From positions 3,589,317 through 3,653,316 of the forward strand of contig CP067345.1 in NCBI GenBank assembly GCA_020641055.1: a DNA stretch of 64,000 nt, read 5' to 3'. The notes beneath the pieces were generated by a model that had not been told where the DNA came from, made no database searches, and saw only the letters and a program-made list of their open reading frames with translations. Source of the DNA: Clostridioides sp. ES-S-0010-02. Lineage in GTDB: Bacteria > Bacillota > Clostridia > Peptostreptococcales > Peptostreptococcaceae. Made by a program: the position numbers and the translations under genes. Shown here piece after piece: positions 54,631-62,802 of the stretch. Each line of letters opens with the position of its first letter. The stretch's first letter is position 1.

Positions 54631-56228
54631 TAAAATTGTATTAAAAATAAGATTATATATTGGACAACGAAAAAAACTAACACAATTAACTCTTGTTTAC
54701 CTAAAGAAAATGGCAATACAGACACTCCATCTACTTTATCTATTCCTTGTGAAATAAGTTCTTTTCTCATACCAAATACAGTATATTTTTTAATATCTTC
54801 TATATTATGATTATTCTTTAAAATGATACTAAAAATATATCCAAATATTAATGTTATTGTAGCACCTATTGCTGGATTCCACAACCAACTCACATTATAT
54901 TTATTAGAAATAAAAAATCCTAAAACTAATCCTATGATAAAACCAATAGATACCCCTTTATCATGAGTTTTGTATGTAAACATAGCCAATATAAATGCAC
55001 CCGTAGCTGGACCAGCAAAATATGAAATATAGTTACCAACAAGGTCAAGAATTGATTTGATGCTTCCTCCAAATCCCATAATAATAAAACATGTCATAAC
55101 AATACCTATAATCATTGTTATAATCATCGTGACTTTTAATGACGATTCCTCATTATCTTTTTTAAAATAAAACTCATAAATATCCTTTGTAAAAACAGTT
55201 GTCATACTATTTAATATAGAATCAATACTAGACATCGCCGCTGCAAATACACCAGCAATAATAATTCCAATTGCCCCTACTGGAAGTTCATTCAAAATAA
55301 AAGTAATCATTATTTCATTTGAAGTTTCAAATGTCCTTCCCTTATAATAAACAAATAAAATCACTCCTACTAATAACATAAAATAGTAAGCTAAATTCAT
55401 AACAAATGCACTAACTACAAAAGAATTTTTGGCTCCTTTTAAAGATTTAGATGTCAAAACTCTTTGAACTTGAGATTGGTCAAAGCAGAAATATCTTATC
55501 CACATTACAGTTCCGCCAATCAGAGTAGCCCAAAAAGTATTTGTAATTGAAACATCCATATTAAAATCAAATGTATTTAATTTACCACTCTGTTGTGCAA
55601 TTTGCAATGTATCAAAAAAGCCAAGATTCATTCCTTTTAGTGCTGTCATACTTACTATAAATACAGCACCTATTACTACTAACATTTGAATACTATCAGT
55701 CCATATAACTGCTTTAATTCCCCCTAGTAGTGTATATATAATTGCTACACATACAACTATTGGAACCAAAATATAAAGTGACCAACCAGTGATTATTTGA
55801 ATAATAAGTACTGGTATATACACCATAGAACTCGCTTGAATCAATGAATTGATAAAAAATTGAATAATAGTTAAGCCCCTTGAATAATTGCCTAAACGAA
55901 GTCCCATATATTCATATACAGATGTTATTTTTAATCTATAAATAACTGGGGTGGTAATGCTCAGTGCAAAAAATATTGCTAAAGGGACTGTAATGTTAAC
56001 CATTACTGGATACATTCCATCCATATATGCCCATCCAGGCCCCCCTATAAATCCATTAGCACTAATCATAGTAGCAGCAACTGACAAAGCGATTGGAATC
56101 CATGGCATTGACCTACCTGCTAAGAAATAATCTTCTTGATTTTTATTATCTTTTCCTGAATAATAACCAATAACCAACATTAACAGCAAATATCCTACTA
56201 TAATACACACATCGATTACTGAAATCAT
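54630..56228 (-). CDS. Sodium:solute symporter (SSS family)
   Basis: A 532-residue membrane protein with about 13 hydrophobic helices. SSS features include GRSMPWIPIALSVAATMISANGFIGGPGW in helix 1-2 (shown in part as GRSMPWIPIALSVAATMIS) and the mid-protein FAAAMSSIDSILNSMTTVFTKDIYEF region (FAAAMSSIDSILNSM), where the paired Ser residues resemble the Na2 site. Relatives move sugars, carboxylates or vitamins with Na+. I take ATG 56228 with AAAGGGGTGG upstream rather than the TTG 24 bases earlier. It follows the MFS gene by about 40 bp in the same operon. Confidence 0.9.
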   Translation of the reverse strand: MISVIDVCIIVGYLLLMLVIGYYSGKDNKNQEDYFLAGRSMPWIPIALSVAATMISANGFIGGPGWAYMDGMYPVMVNITVPLAIFFALSITTPVIYRLKITSVYEYMGLRLGNYSRGLTIIQFFINSLIQASSMVYIPVLIIQIITGWSLYILVPIVVCVAIIYTLLGGIKAVIWTDSIQMLVVIGAVFIVSMTALKGMNLGFFDTLQIAQQSGKLNTFDFNMDVSITNTFWATLIGGTVMWIRYFCFDQSQVQRVLTSKSLKGAKNSFVVSAFVMNLAYYFMLLVGVILFVYYKGRTFETSNEIMITFILNELPVGAIGIIIAGVFAAAMSSIDSILNSMTTVFTKDIYEFYFKKDNEESSLKVTMIITMIIGIVMTCFIIMGFGGSIKSILDLVGNYISYFAGPATGAFILAMFTYKTHDKGVSIGFIIGLVLGFFISNKYNVSWLWNPAIGATITLIFGYIFSIILKNNHNIEDIKKYTVFGMRKELISQGIDKVDGVSVLPFSLGKQELIVLVFFVVQYIILFLIQF

Positions 56229-56268
56229 AAGCCACCCCTTTCTAACCAACAAAATAGTTCTTAGAATT

Positions 56269-57543
56269 CTACTCTTTCTTGTTTAATGTTTCTGGTAAGA
56301 ACAGCCATACAATAGCACCTGCTACAAATACTGCTGTTGATATATAAAAAATAGTTGTCATACCTAAAGCACCAGAAGCTGTACCAGCTATTGCAGGAAT
56401 TGCAAATGTAGATATAATTCTTCCTCCATTAAATGACATTCCAGAGGACAATGAACGATATTTACTTGGGAATAATTCTGTATAGTATGCTCCCCATGCT
56501 CCAGAATACCCAACAGCAATTCCTAATAATACTGATATCATATAAAATGCTGTTGTATTATTTCCTCCTAGTTTTGTATATATAAATACAAATACTGCTG
56601 CTAATGCCATCCCTATAAAAGGTACTTTTCTTCCAAATTTATCTGCTATTGAACCCCAAAATAAATATCCTACTAACTGCCCAATTCCTTGTAAACTATA
56701 TATAGAACCTGCTACTGCTGCTGTCATTCCTATCCCTGTTACCAAATATGTAGTTGCATTGTTTGAAAATGCTGAGTATGCTGTGAAGTTAGCACCTGAT
56801 AAAATAATTGTTCCTAGTCCAATCCACAAATATTTCCCCTTATACATACTTACATAGCTAATTTTTTCACCTGTTTCTTTTCCTTTTTTAACTAATTCTC
56901 TTGTATACTCTGAATCATCTGGTACAAAGAAAAATGCCAAAATAGCTCCAACTATAGGTGGTATAATCGCAGTATACATTAATATTTGCCAATTTGCATC
57001 ACCTAAAAATCCATACACTTTCCCACCAAAAATCATAGCTAGTGAAAATAATGCAGTTAATACAGCAGCTAACTTACCACGATATTTGCTTGGAAACATA
57101 TCTGCAACTAGAGGCATAGCTGTTCCAAATACACCACCCAATACTACCCCTGTGCATAAACGTGCAATTTTCCACAATATAATATTTGTAGGAGATAACA
57201 TTGGAATAAAAGTCGTCAACCCAATTAATAAAGCTACACTAATTAAAGTTTTCTTTTTACCAAGCTTTGTAGAAATTACTCCAAAAATGAATGTACCTGG
57301 AATTGTACCAAAGGACATGACAGCAAATATTTCTTCTGTCTGTTTTAATGAAAACCCAAATCCACCTTCTGCCAAAGTATAAATCATTGTTGGTTTAATA
57401 AAGGTACCTACCATAAAGTTATAGCAATAGAAAAAGTATATTAAAGCAATCGAAAAAAATGCAATTCCCCTTTTTAGATTTGAATAATCTTTTCCTAGTA
57501 TAATATCATTTTCTATCACATCTGTTGTTTTCATATTATTCAT
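56269..57543 (-). CDS. MFS transporter (sugar-porter/aromatic-acid-like)
   Basis: A 424-residue membrane carrier with 12 predicted helices. The loop 2-3 motif is GVISTKLGKKKTLI (about 95-108, a version of GxxxDRxGRR), with the repeat copy WGSIADKFGRKVPF in the second half. ELFPSKYRSLSSGMSF and DMFPSKYRGKL are typical of the sugar/organic-acid porter group. The start is ATG 57543 with AAGGGAGGGG; an ATG 27 bases upstream lies before the ribosome binding site. Substrate unknown but presumably the compound handled by the SnoaL-fold proteins. Confidence 0.9.
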   Translation of the reverse strand: MNNMKTTDVIENDIILGKDYSNLKRGIAFFSIALIYFFYCYNFMVGTFIKPTMIYTLAEGGFGFSLKQTEEIFAVMSFGTIPGTFIFGVISTKLGKKKTLISVALLIGLTTFIPMLSPTNIILWKIARLCTGVVLGGVFGTAMPLVADMFPSKYRGKLAAVLTALFSLAMIFGGKVYGFLGDANWQILMYTAIIPPIVGAILAFFFVPDDSEYTRELVKKGKETGEKISYVSMYKGKYLWIGLGTIILSGANFTAYSAFSNNATTYLVTGIGMTAAVAGSIYSLQGIGQLVGYLFWGSIADKFGRKVPFIGMALAAVFVFIYTKLGGNNTTAFYMISVLLGIAVGYSGAWGAYYTELFPSKYRSLSSGMSFNGGRIISTFAIPAIAGTASGALGMTTIFYISTAVFVAGAIVWLFLPETLNKKE

Positions 57544-57680
57544 AATTACCCCTCCCTTACTATTAAGCATACTATTGCTAAAACTTTAAATTTTTACTTT
57601 TCATACATATTTCTTGCTTAAATTATATAACAAGAATACTTATTATATAATTTCTAAAAATATTTATACTCTAAACTATC

Positions 57681-58979
57681 TTACTCTTCTACACCCATGT
57701 ACATCTGCTTCAAAACATCCATACCATCAAAAGTCATCCATTCTTCCTTTACCTTACCTTGTAGTACATGATAATGATTAATTCCCATTACCTCTACATG
57801 CTTACCAGAAGGTTGTCCAAAAAATCCAATGCCTTCATTTATTCCACGTAGTCTCCATCTAACAGATACATCATATCCTTCATTTTTTTCCTTTTGATTA
57901 CAAGTTACTCTTTCTACTTCATAACTGCCATTTGGAATTGAAGCAAGTAAACTTACAATCATTCCTTGAATCTCATCATACCCATTTAAATCTTTATCAC
58001 ATATGAAATGTACTACTGCATTATCGTGATAGTACTTTTTAACTTCATTTATATATTTATAATTGTAAATACGACTTGTCATCTCAAGCATCATTTCACC
58101 AACAGAATCATCTTTAGCTTGATACTTTGCTGGCATAAATTGACCATCCATAGACTCACAAATACCATAAGTTGATTGTAAACTCAATACTTTAGATGCA
58201 CTTGCCTTTGCCATATTTTTTGCCACTTCTTGAGGATTTAATCCTAACTGAGTAACAATCCATAGATTATCTCTAACTAGCCATTCTTCATGGATTCTAT
58301 TGTTCGTAGTAGCACAATCAATTACAGTTCTAAAATTTATCTTTTTTCCAGTTGCTGGAGCAAAATTACTGTCACCTAAATTAGTTGCTGTCGACAAAAC
58401 ACGATGAGAAGACAAAAAACCATCAGCACCAAAATTAGACCATATTACATTTTGACCAATCAGCCTTCTATCTGGAAACGCATGTAAAGTTTGAAGAGTA
58501 TTTGAGATAACATCTTTTATACCAACTAAATTAGAAGAACCACAGTGCATTGTTACATTATTGTGATATGTATCATAAATAACTCCAATACCTTTTTCTT
58601 CCCAAATATTATGTGTAATTTTCATAATATAGTCTACAAAATCTCTATATTTGGAATCAAATCCAGGTAACTTCTGCTCCCTTTTTGTTTGATTTGAAAA
58701 ATCATTATAATCCATTACTCCAACAGGTGTTACTTCTAGTGAATCTCCATAGTAAATTTTTGTAGACTCCATATTTGTTTCTCCCTTCAATGTAATTTCT
58801 TCAGCTTTTTTAATAGTATTATTCTCATTGATTTTATCTATATTAGCTTTATTTACTTCAACATTATTAGCTTTATTTACTCCAACATTACTTAATTTAA
58901 TCTCATTTATATCAACTTCTTTTGCTTTTGCTTTTTCTTTATCTTTTTCTCTTACATCATTTTTATCAATATACTTCAA
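57681..58979 (-). CDS. Double SnoaL-like (NTF2-fold) protein with charged N-terminal extension
   Basis: A 432-residue protein. Two SnoaL/NTF2-fold halves lie at about 110-250 and 285-430; the second contains NAVVHFICDKDLNGYDEIQGM and VSVRWRLRGINEGIGFFGQPSG (in part RWRLRGINEG and GQPSGKHVEVMG), with the GxxxxVxG-type strand seen in ester cyclases. The first 69 residues are low-complexity Lys/Asn/Glu/Val (VNKANNVEVNKANIDK). Two starts are possible: TTG 58979 with AAAGGAG 10 nt upstream, and ATG 58772 with GGGAG 7 nt upstream. The long stop-free N-terminal stretch in such AT-rich DNA favours the longer form. Function unknown; perhaps cyclase, isomerase or dehydratase. Confidence 0.8.
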   Translation of the reverse strand: MKYIDKNDVREKDKEKAKAKEVDINEIKLSNVGVNKANNVEVNKANIDKINENNTIKKAEEITLKGETNMESTKIYYGDSLEVTPVGVMDYNDFSNQTKREQKLPGFDSKYRDFVDYIMKITHNIWEEKGIGVIYDTYHNNVTMHCGSSNLVGIKDVISNTLQTLHAFPDRRLIGQNVIWSNFGADGFLSSHRVLSTATNLGDSNFAPATGKKINFRTVIDCATTNNRIHEEWLVRDNLWIVTQLGLNPQEVAKNMAKASASKVLSLQSTYGICESMDGQFMPAKYQAKDDSVGEMMLEMTSRIYNYKYINEVKKYYHDNAVVHFICDKDLNGYDEIQGMIVSLLASIPNGSYEVERVTCNQKEKNEGYDVSVRWRLRGINEGIGFFGQPSGKHVEVMGINHYHVLQGKVKEEWMTFDGMDVLKQMYMGVEE

Positions 58980-58997
58980 TTTACATTATCTCCTTTC

Positions 58998-59013
58998 TTG
59001 AATACGTATTCAA
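58998..59013. promoter_or_regulatory. Perfect 16-bp palindrome TTGAATACGTATTCAA (LacI-type operator candidate)
   Basis: A perfect palindrome with a central CG, the usual form of LacI-family operators. It sits between the two SnoaL-fold genes, just upstream of the ribosome binding site of 57681-58979. It shares TGMATACRTWTKCW with the sites at 60091 and 60142. A weaker match, TTCATACATATTTC, lies at 57600 before the MFS gene. Confidence 0.65.
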
Positions 59014-59029
59014 AATTAATTATTAAAAA

Positions 59030-60037
59030 TTAAACATTAAAAATACTTTTAGTTCTTTCAAGAATATCAAGACCTTGTTGTTTTAACCAGTATGGAATAT
59101 CAATCAACACCCAATTTTCTTTAAGTTTATCTCCTTTACGATAGTAAACATCAACGACTTGCATATCTGCCTTAACCTCTCCACCTGGCAATCCTAAAAA
59201 TCCTCCACATGGGATATTGCTTAAGTTAGGCCATCCAAAGAAACAAGCAAAATTACCTTCTGCGAATCTACATACATGTCCATTAAAAGTCTTTCCTTTT
59301 AAATTATTTCTAAATGGCAATTGATGTTGTTCTTGATATCTAGGTATAGTATAAGAAGCTCCAATCCCCCCTGGTCCATACCAAATCATATCTTTAGCCC
59401 ATGATTTTTCAAGTATCTCTGGTGGGCATCCCATAGAACCACTGTCATTTAGTTCAGACAAATCATCTACCATTTTATTGACTAATGCTAAAGTCTTAAC
59501 CCCCTCTACTTCATCTGCATCTTCAAAAAGTAATCCATTATGGTCAATTGGTCCTGGATATACAAAATATGAACCTGTTTGTGGTGGCAATGGATTGACA
59601 CCTGCCTGAATCATAAATCCAATTATATCTACAAATAATCCAGTTTTGGAAATTCTACCATCCTTCACACAGTTAAATTCCGCATATCTTAAGCTAATCA
59701 TCTTGCGAGTATGCTTAATCCCAAGCCAATCATTATCAAAAAGTCCCATAAAATGACCCATACTCATTACCCACTCACTGTTATCAATTTCATTAGTACC
59801 TGCAATGAAGATATCTTGTCGTCTTTGCATATTACTCAATGAATGCTTTAAAGGCTTCCAAAATATATCTGCTACATTTTCAACTCCTTTTTGTTCACGA
59901 AATGGATATACGCCTCTCCAGTCATAATCTGACTTCATGTGCTGTTTTAAAATTTTTTTAATTTCATCTCCATTGGCATTTTCTAATGCTTCAAAGTAAT
60001 TTCTTACAACTCTTTTTGATTCTTGATATTTTCCCAT
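59030..60037 (-). CDS. Double SnoaL-like (NTF2-fold) protein, first gene of operon
   Basis: A 335-residue soluble protein. The N-terminal NTF2-like half begins ESKRVVRNYFEALENANGDEI with YDWRGVYPFREQKGVENV. The second half (about 190-335) has a second copy with FNGHVCRFAEGNFACFFGWPN and QVVDVYYRKGDKLKENWVLID. It is a distant paralogue of 57681-58979. The SnoaL-like family includes polyketide cyclases, isomerases and non-enzymatic proteins; activity here is unknown. The start is ATG with GGGAGG. It is the promoter-proximal gene of the five-gene operon. Confidence 0.85.
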   Translation of the reverse strand: MGKYQESKRVVRNYFEALENANGDEIKKILKQHMKSDYDWRGVYPFREQKGVENVADIFWKPLKHSLSNMQRRQDIFIAGTNEIDNSEWVMSMGHFMGLFDNDWLGIKHTRKMISLRYAEFNCVKDGRISKTGLFVDIIGFMIQAGVNPLPPQTGSYFVYPGPIDHNGLLFEDADEVEGVKTLALVNKMVDDLSELNDSGSMGCPPEILEKSWAKDMIWYGPGGIGASYTIPRYQEQHQLPFRNNLKGKTFNGHVCRFAEGNFACFFGWPNLSNIPCGGFLGLPGGEVKADMQVVDVYYRKGDKLKENWVLIDIPYWLKQQGLDILERTKSIFNV

Positions 60038-60061
60038 GATTATATCCTCCCAAATTTATAA

Positions 60062-60104
60062 AGTATAATCTAACTTTATTGACTTGTCATTGCATACGTT
60101 TTCT
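60062..60104 (-). promoter_or_regulatory. Promoter and operator of the SnoaL-MFS-SSS-LacI operon
   Basis: Minus-strand -35 ATGACA (60090-60085), 17-bp spacer and -10 TATACT (60067-60062), about 25 bp from the start codon. Directly abutting the -35 is the operator-like TGCATACGTTTTCT (60091-60104), which also matches a catabolite (CcpA) box with one mismatch. A LacI-family repressor or CcpA bound there would block polymerase. Confidence 0.65.
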
Positions 60105-60141
60105 TTTTTGCAACCTTTTTATCTATTTTTAGGCTATTTTA

Positions 60142-60155
60142 TGAATACATATGCA
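60142..60155. promoter_or_regulatory. Upstream operator-like copy TGAATACATATGCA
   Basis: Read on the minus strand it is TGCATATGTATTCA, close to the site at 60091 (TGCATACGTTTTCT) but inverted and 51 bp further upstream. This spacing would allow two bound LacI-type dimers on roughly the same helix face. Confidence 0.5.
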
Positions 60156-60322
60156 TTTTTCTAAATATTAACATATATCTAAAAAATTGTAAAGAAAATG
60201 TTATCATAAAAATGTAAATTGTAACTTATATCTACTCAAATTTATATGTTTTTAATCATTCCTAATAAAACTAATCTTTATCTCCCATATTTATTGAAAT
60301 ACTTGCACCAATAAACAACTAT

Positions 60323-60364
60323 AAAAAAATAAAGGTGACAGTCTTTTAAAGCTATCACCTTTTT
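60323..60364 (-). terminator. Terminator of the repeat-protein gene
   Basis: AAGGTGA...TCACCTT (60332-60361) with inner CTTT/AAAG pairing, followed on the minus strand by seven T (60329-60323). A plus-strand T-run also exists, so it may act both ways. Confidence 0.8.
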
Positions 60365-60451
60365 GATTTAGTCAATAATATGTTTTTATTTGTATTCTGA
60401 TATTTATTTTTTAACCTTTAATTTAATTGTTTATTTATTGAATTTCTAACC

Positions 60452-61066
60452 CTATTTTTTATCAGTATCTTTTTTTTCACCTTTAATTTCTTCTTTAGTA
60501 TTATTTTTCTTAACCTCTTCTACTTGTTCATCAGTTACTGTTTTAGATTCATAAATTTTTTCATATTCTTTTATATTATTTTTCTCAGTATCTGATTTAT
60601 TTTCAGACACTATTTTTTCATCTACATTTTGATTTTCAAATCTTCCACATTTCTGATATTCATTGTTTTCTTGATAATTTTTAGCATCAAACTCTTCATT
60701 TTCTTTAAATTCTCTGTAAGTTCTTTCATGACCACTTGGTGCAAATCCTTCATGACTTCTACATTCTCTATTGCCATAACCTCCTTCGTATCCTCTTGGC
60801 GCAAATCCTTCATGACTTCTACACTCTCTATTGCCATGACCTCCTTCGTATCCTCTTGACGCAAATCCTTCATGACCTCTATATTCTCTATTGTCATGAC
60901 TTCTACATTCTCTATTGCCATGACCTCCTTCGTATCCTCTTGGTGCAAATCCTTCATGACACATCATTTCAAATATTTTGCACCCTTCACATACATGATT
61001 CCATGGATGTCTATGAGGACCTCCATATCCTCTAAATCCTTCTCTTTTATCTTTGTAATAATTCAT
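60452..61066 (-). CDS. His/Cys-containing tandem-repeat protein of unknown function
   Basis: I recognise no family. A 204-residue hydrophilic protein with no signal peptide. The N-terminal 36 residues contain PHRHPWNHVCEGC (CxxC plus several His). Then come three 20-residue repeats HEGFAxRGYEGGxGNRECRS at about 37-56, 65-84 and 85-104, with an eight-residue spacer (HDNREYRG) after the first and a truncated fourth copy (HEGFAPSG) at 105. Each repeat ends ECRSH or similar, giving regularly placed Cys and His. The tail (about 120-204) is a highly charged Lys/Glu/Asn region. Metal binding is a possible inference from the Cys/His pattern. The start is ATG with AGGAGG. Its promoter carries three palindromes. 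Confidence 0.75.
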   Translation of the reverse strand: MNYYKDKREGFRGYGGPHRHPWNHVCEGCKIFEMMCHEGFAPRGYEGGHGNRECRSHDNREYRGHEGFASRGYEGGHGNRECRSHEGFAPRGYEGGYGNRECRSHEGFAPSGHERTYREFKENEEFDAKNYQENNEYQKCGRFENQNVDEKIVSENKSDTEKNNIKEYEKIYESKTVTDEQVEEVKKNNTKEEIKGEKKDTDKK

Positions 61067-61122
61067 ATTAACTCCTCCTAATTAACTCGATTTTTTCTAT
61101 TAATTTATTTTTTCAGTTTTAT

Positions 61123-61194
61123 TAAGGTACCTTATCTATTTTTAATTATAAAGGTACCTTATAATTTTGTCAACACTATTTTTAAGGTACCTTT
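61123..61194 (-). promoter_or_regulatory. Promoter of the repeat-protein gene with three AAGGTACCTT operators
   Basis: Minus-strand consensus promoter: TTGACA (61173-61168), 17-bp spacer, TATAAT (61150-61145). The perfect palindrome AAGGTACCTT occurs at 61124-61133 (just after the expected start of transcription), 61151-61160 (inside the spacer, touching the -10) and 61184-61193 (upstream of the -35). Three identical dyads around a perfect promoter indicate a repressor-controlled gene; I do not recognise the regulator. Confidence 0.85.
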
Positions 61195-61282
61195 GTATTT
61201 TCTTCAATTTCTTTTATTTTCTATTTTCAAAATGAAAAAAATTAGGGATACTCCTACTAATAAAATAATTATTTAAAAAAAG

Positions 61283-61339
61283 TGAACCATTTATAGTAAA
61301 ATTTTATCTAATAAGTGTAAGGCAAAAAAGTAGCGCTAC
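61283..61339 (+). promoter_or_regulatory. Candidate ECF-type promoter and small palindrome before the sigma gene
   Basis: TGAACC (61283-61288) resembles ECF -35 elements and is followed 18 bp later by TCTA (61307-61310). Autoregulation of the sigma gene is typical. A perfect 10-bp palindrome GTAGCGCTAC (61330-61339) lies between this and the ribosome binding site. The assignment is tentative. Confidence 0.35.
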
Positions 61340-61366
61340 GATTTGCATAGAAAGGTAGGAGTACAA

Positions 61367-61864
61367 TTGGATAAAACTACATTTATTAATAATATTCTTG
61401 AGTCAGAACAGACTTTGTATCGCATATCTAAGTCTATTTTAGGAAATGACCAAGATTGTGAGGATGCTGTCAACAATGCTATTTTAAAGGCATATGAAAA
61501 ATTAGACTCACTAAAAGAACAACAATATTTTAAGACTTGGTTGATTAGAATAGTCATAAATGAATGTAATTCATTAAGACGTAAACAGTTTAACCTTCTA
61601 CCCTTTGAAGAAATTCTCAAGAACAAAAAAGTAGAAGAAGATGATGATTACAGTGATTTATATATTGCTATTCAAGGTTTATCTAAAAAAATTAAGATTC
61701 CAATAGTTCTTTATTATATCGAGGGATATTCAATAGATGAGATTAAAGAAATATTAGATATACCTCAAGGAACTGTAAAAAGCAGATTATCAAGAGGTCG
61801 AAAATTATTAAAAACTAAATTAGAAAATATGGAGGTAATGTATGAACAAAAACAAATTAAATAA
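61367..61864 (+). CDS. csfT: ECF RNA polymerase sigma factor
   Basis: A 165-residue sigma-70-type factor of the extracytoplasmic-function group. Region 2 (about 15-80) contains DQDCEDAVNNAILKAYEKL and TWLIRIVINECNSLRR; region 4 (about 105-160) contains GYSIDEIKEILDIPQGTVKSRLSRGRKLL (in part DIPQGTVKSRLSRGRKLL), the -35-binding HTH. The start is most likely TTG 61367 with TAGGAG 5-6 nt upstream; an open extension to TTG 61343 would put the ribosome binding site inside the gene. The following anti-sigma gene overlaps it by 23 bp. The name csfT rests on remembered C. difficile gene order, not on a search. Confidence 0.85.
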   Translation: MDKTTFINNILESEQTLYRISKSILGNDQDCEDAVNNAILKAYEKLDSLKEQQYFKTWLIRIVINECNSLRRKQFNLLPFEEILKNKKVEEDDDYSDLYIAIQGLSKKIKIPIVLYYIEGYSIDEIKEILDIPQGTVKSRLSRGRKLLKTKLENMEVMYEQKQIK

Positions 61865-62621
61865 TTCATTTCCGAAAGCTCCAGAAAGCTTTCATAATAG
61901 ATTAAATAAAACATTAAATAGTCTACCAGAAAGAGGGGAAAATTATAAAATGATTAATAATAAAAAACATAAATTACCATTTAATTTATCATTCAAAAAA
62001 GGATTAATTGCAACTTTTGCTGTTACTCTACTTTTGGGTACAACAGTTCTTGCTACAGGAGAGATATCTAGTATAATTGGAAAATCAAGTGCTAGAGCTA
62101 CCTATACATCTATCCCAACTACAGAACAAGTAAAAAAAGACTTTAAATTTGCCCCTAATATTGTTTCTGAATTTAGTAATGGATATAAATTTAAAGGAGC
62201 TTATACTATAAATGAAAAAGGACTTGATAAGGAAGATAACATTTTAGGCGAATTAAAAGCACTTGATTTTACCTATGAAAATGGTAATGATGAAATATCT
62301 CTTAAAACATCAAATAATGTACTTGGAAAAGATTCTGAGAATATAAAAGTTGTAGATACATACAAAGATGTAAATATTTCTTATGAGGAATTCAAGCAAA
62401 AGTATGTACCAGAAGGTTATAAAATGACAGAACAGGATAAACTTGATGAAAAATCAGGTAAATATGTATTTAGTGAGTGGTCAGGTGATGTGGAAGTTAA
62501 TGAATATAAATATTTGAGCTGGAAACAAAATGGAGTTTATTACTCATTTATAGTTCAGGACTCAGATTTATCTATGAATAATTTAGTAGAGATGGCTCAT
62601 GAAGTAATAGATACAAAATAA
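61842..62621 (+). CDS. rsiT: Membrane-bound anti-sigma factor
   Basis: A 259-residue protein. The N-terminal cytoplasmic part (about 1-50) should bind the sigma factor. One membrane segment lies at about 52-74 (GLIATFAVTLLLGTTVLATG), with an external domain of about 180 residues (two YKFKGAY/EYKYLSW-type beta regions, DUF4367-like). Its start ATG lies inside the sigma gene with GGAGG upstream, so the two are translationally coupled. It probably holds the sigma factor inactive until the external domain is cleaved or senses stress. Symbol by association with csfT only. Confidence 0.8.
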   Translation: MNKNKLNNSFPKAPESFHNRLNKTLNSLPERGENYKMINNKKHKLPFNLSFKKGLIATFAVTLLLGTTVLATGEISSIIGKSSARATYTSIPTTEQVKKDFKFAPNIVSEFSNGYKFKGAYTINEKGLDKEDNILGELKALDFTYENGNDEISLKTSNNVLGKDSENIKVVDTYKDVNISYEEFKQKYVPEGYKMTEQDKLDEKSGKYVFSEWSGDVEVNEYKYLSWKQNGVYYSFIVQDSDLSMNNLVEMAHEVIDTK

Positions 62622-62802
62622 AGATAAGTAACATAAAACATATCTAACAATTGAATTATTTATGAGTCTATTATTTGTTACTTTAATTTATTTATTAGTA
62701 AACATAACCATCTCTTTTATATTAATATTTTTTTTAGAATTTATATATCAGATTTTAACTATTTAACTGCTATACAAATTCTAGCTAAATAATACTACTA
62801 AA

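Noticed and set aside
57395-57410. AAGGTACCTA inside the MFS gene as a further copy of the repeat-protein operator
   Set aside because: It matches nine of ten bases but lies within coding sequence far from a promoter; a single near-match in 64 kb is expected by chance.
60622-61081. Several long frames on both strands across the repeat-protein gene, some with periodic hydrophobic sequence
   Set aside because: The DNA repeat is 60 bp, a multiple of three, so any frame open in one unit stays open in all. Only the 60452-61066 frame has a good ribosome binding site and its own promoter.
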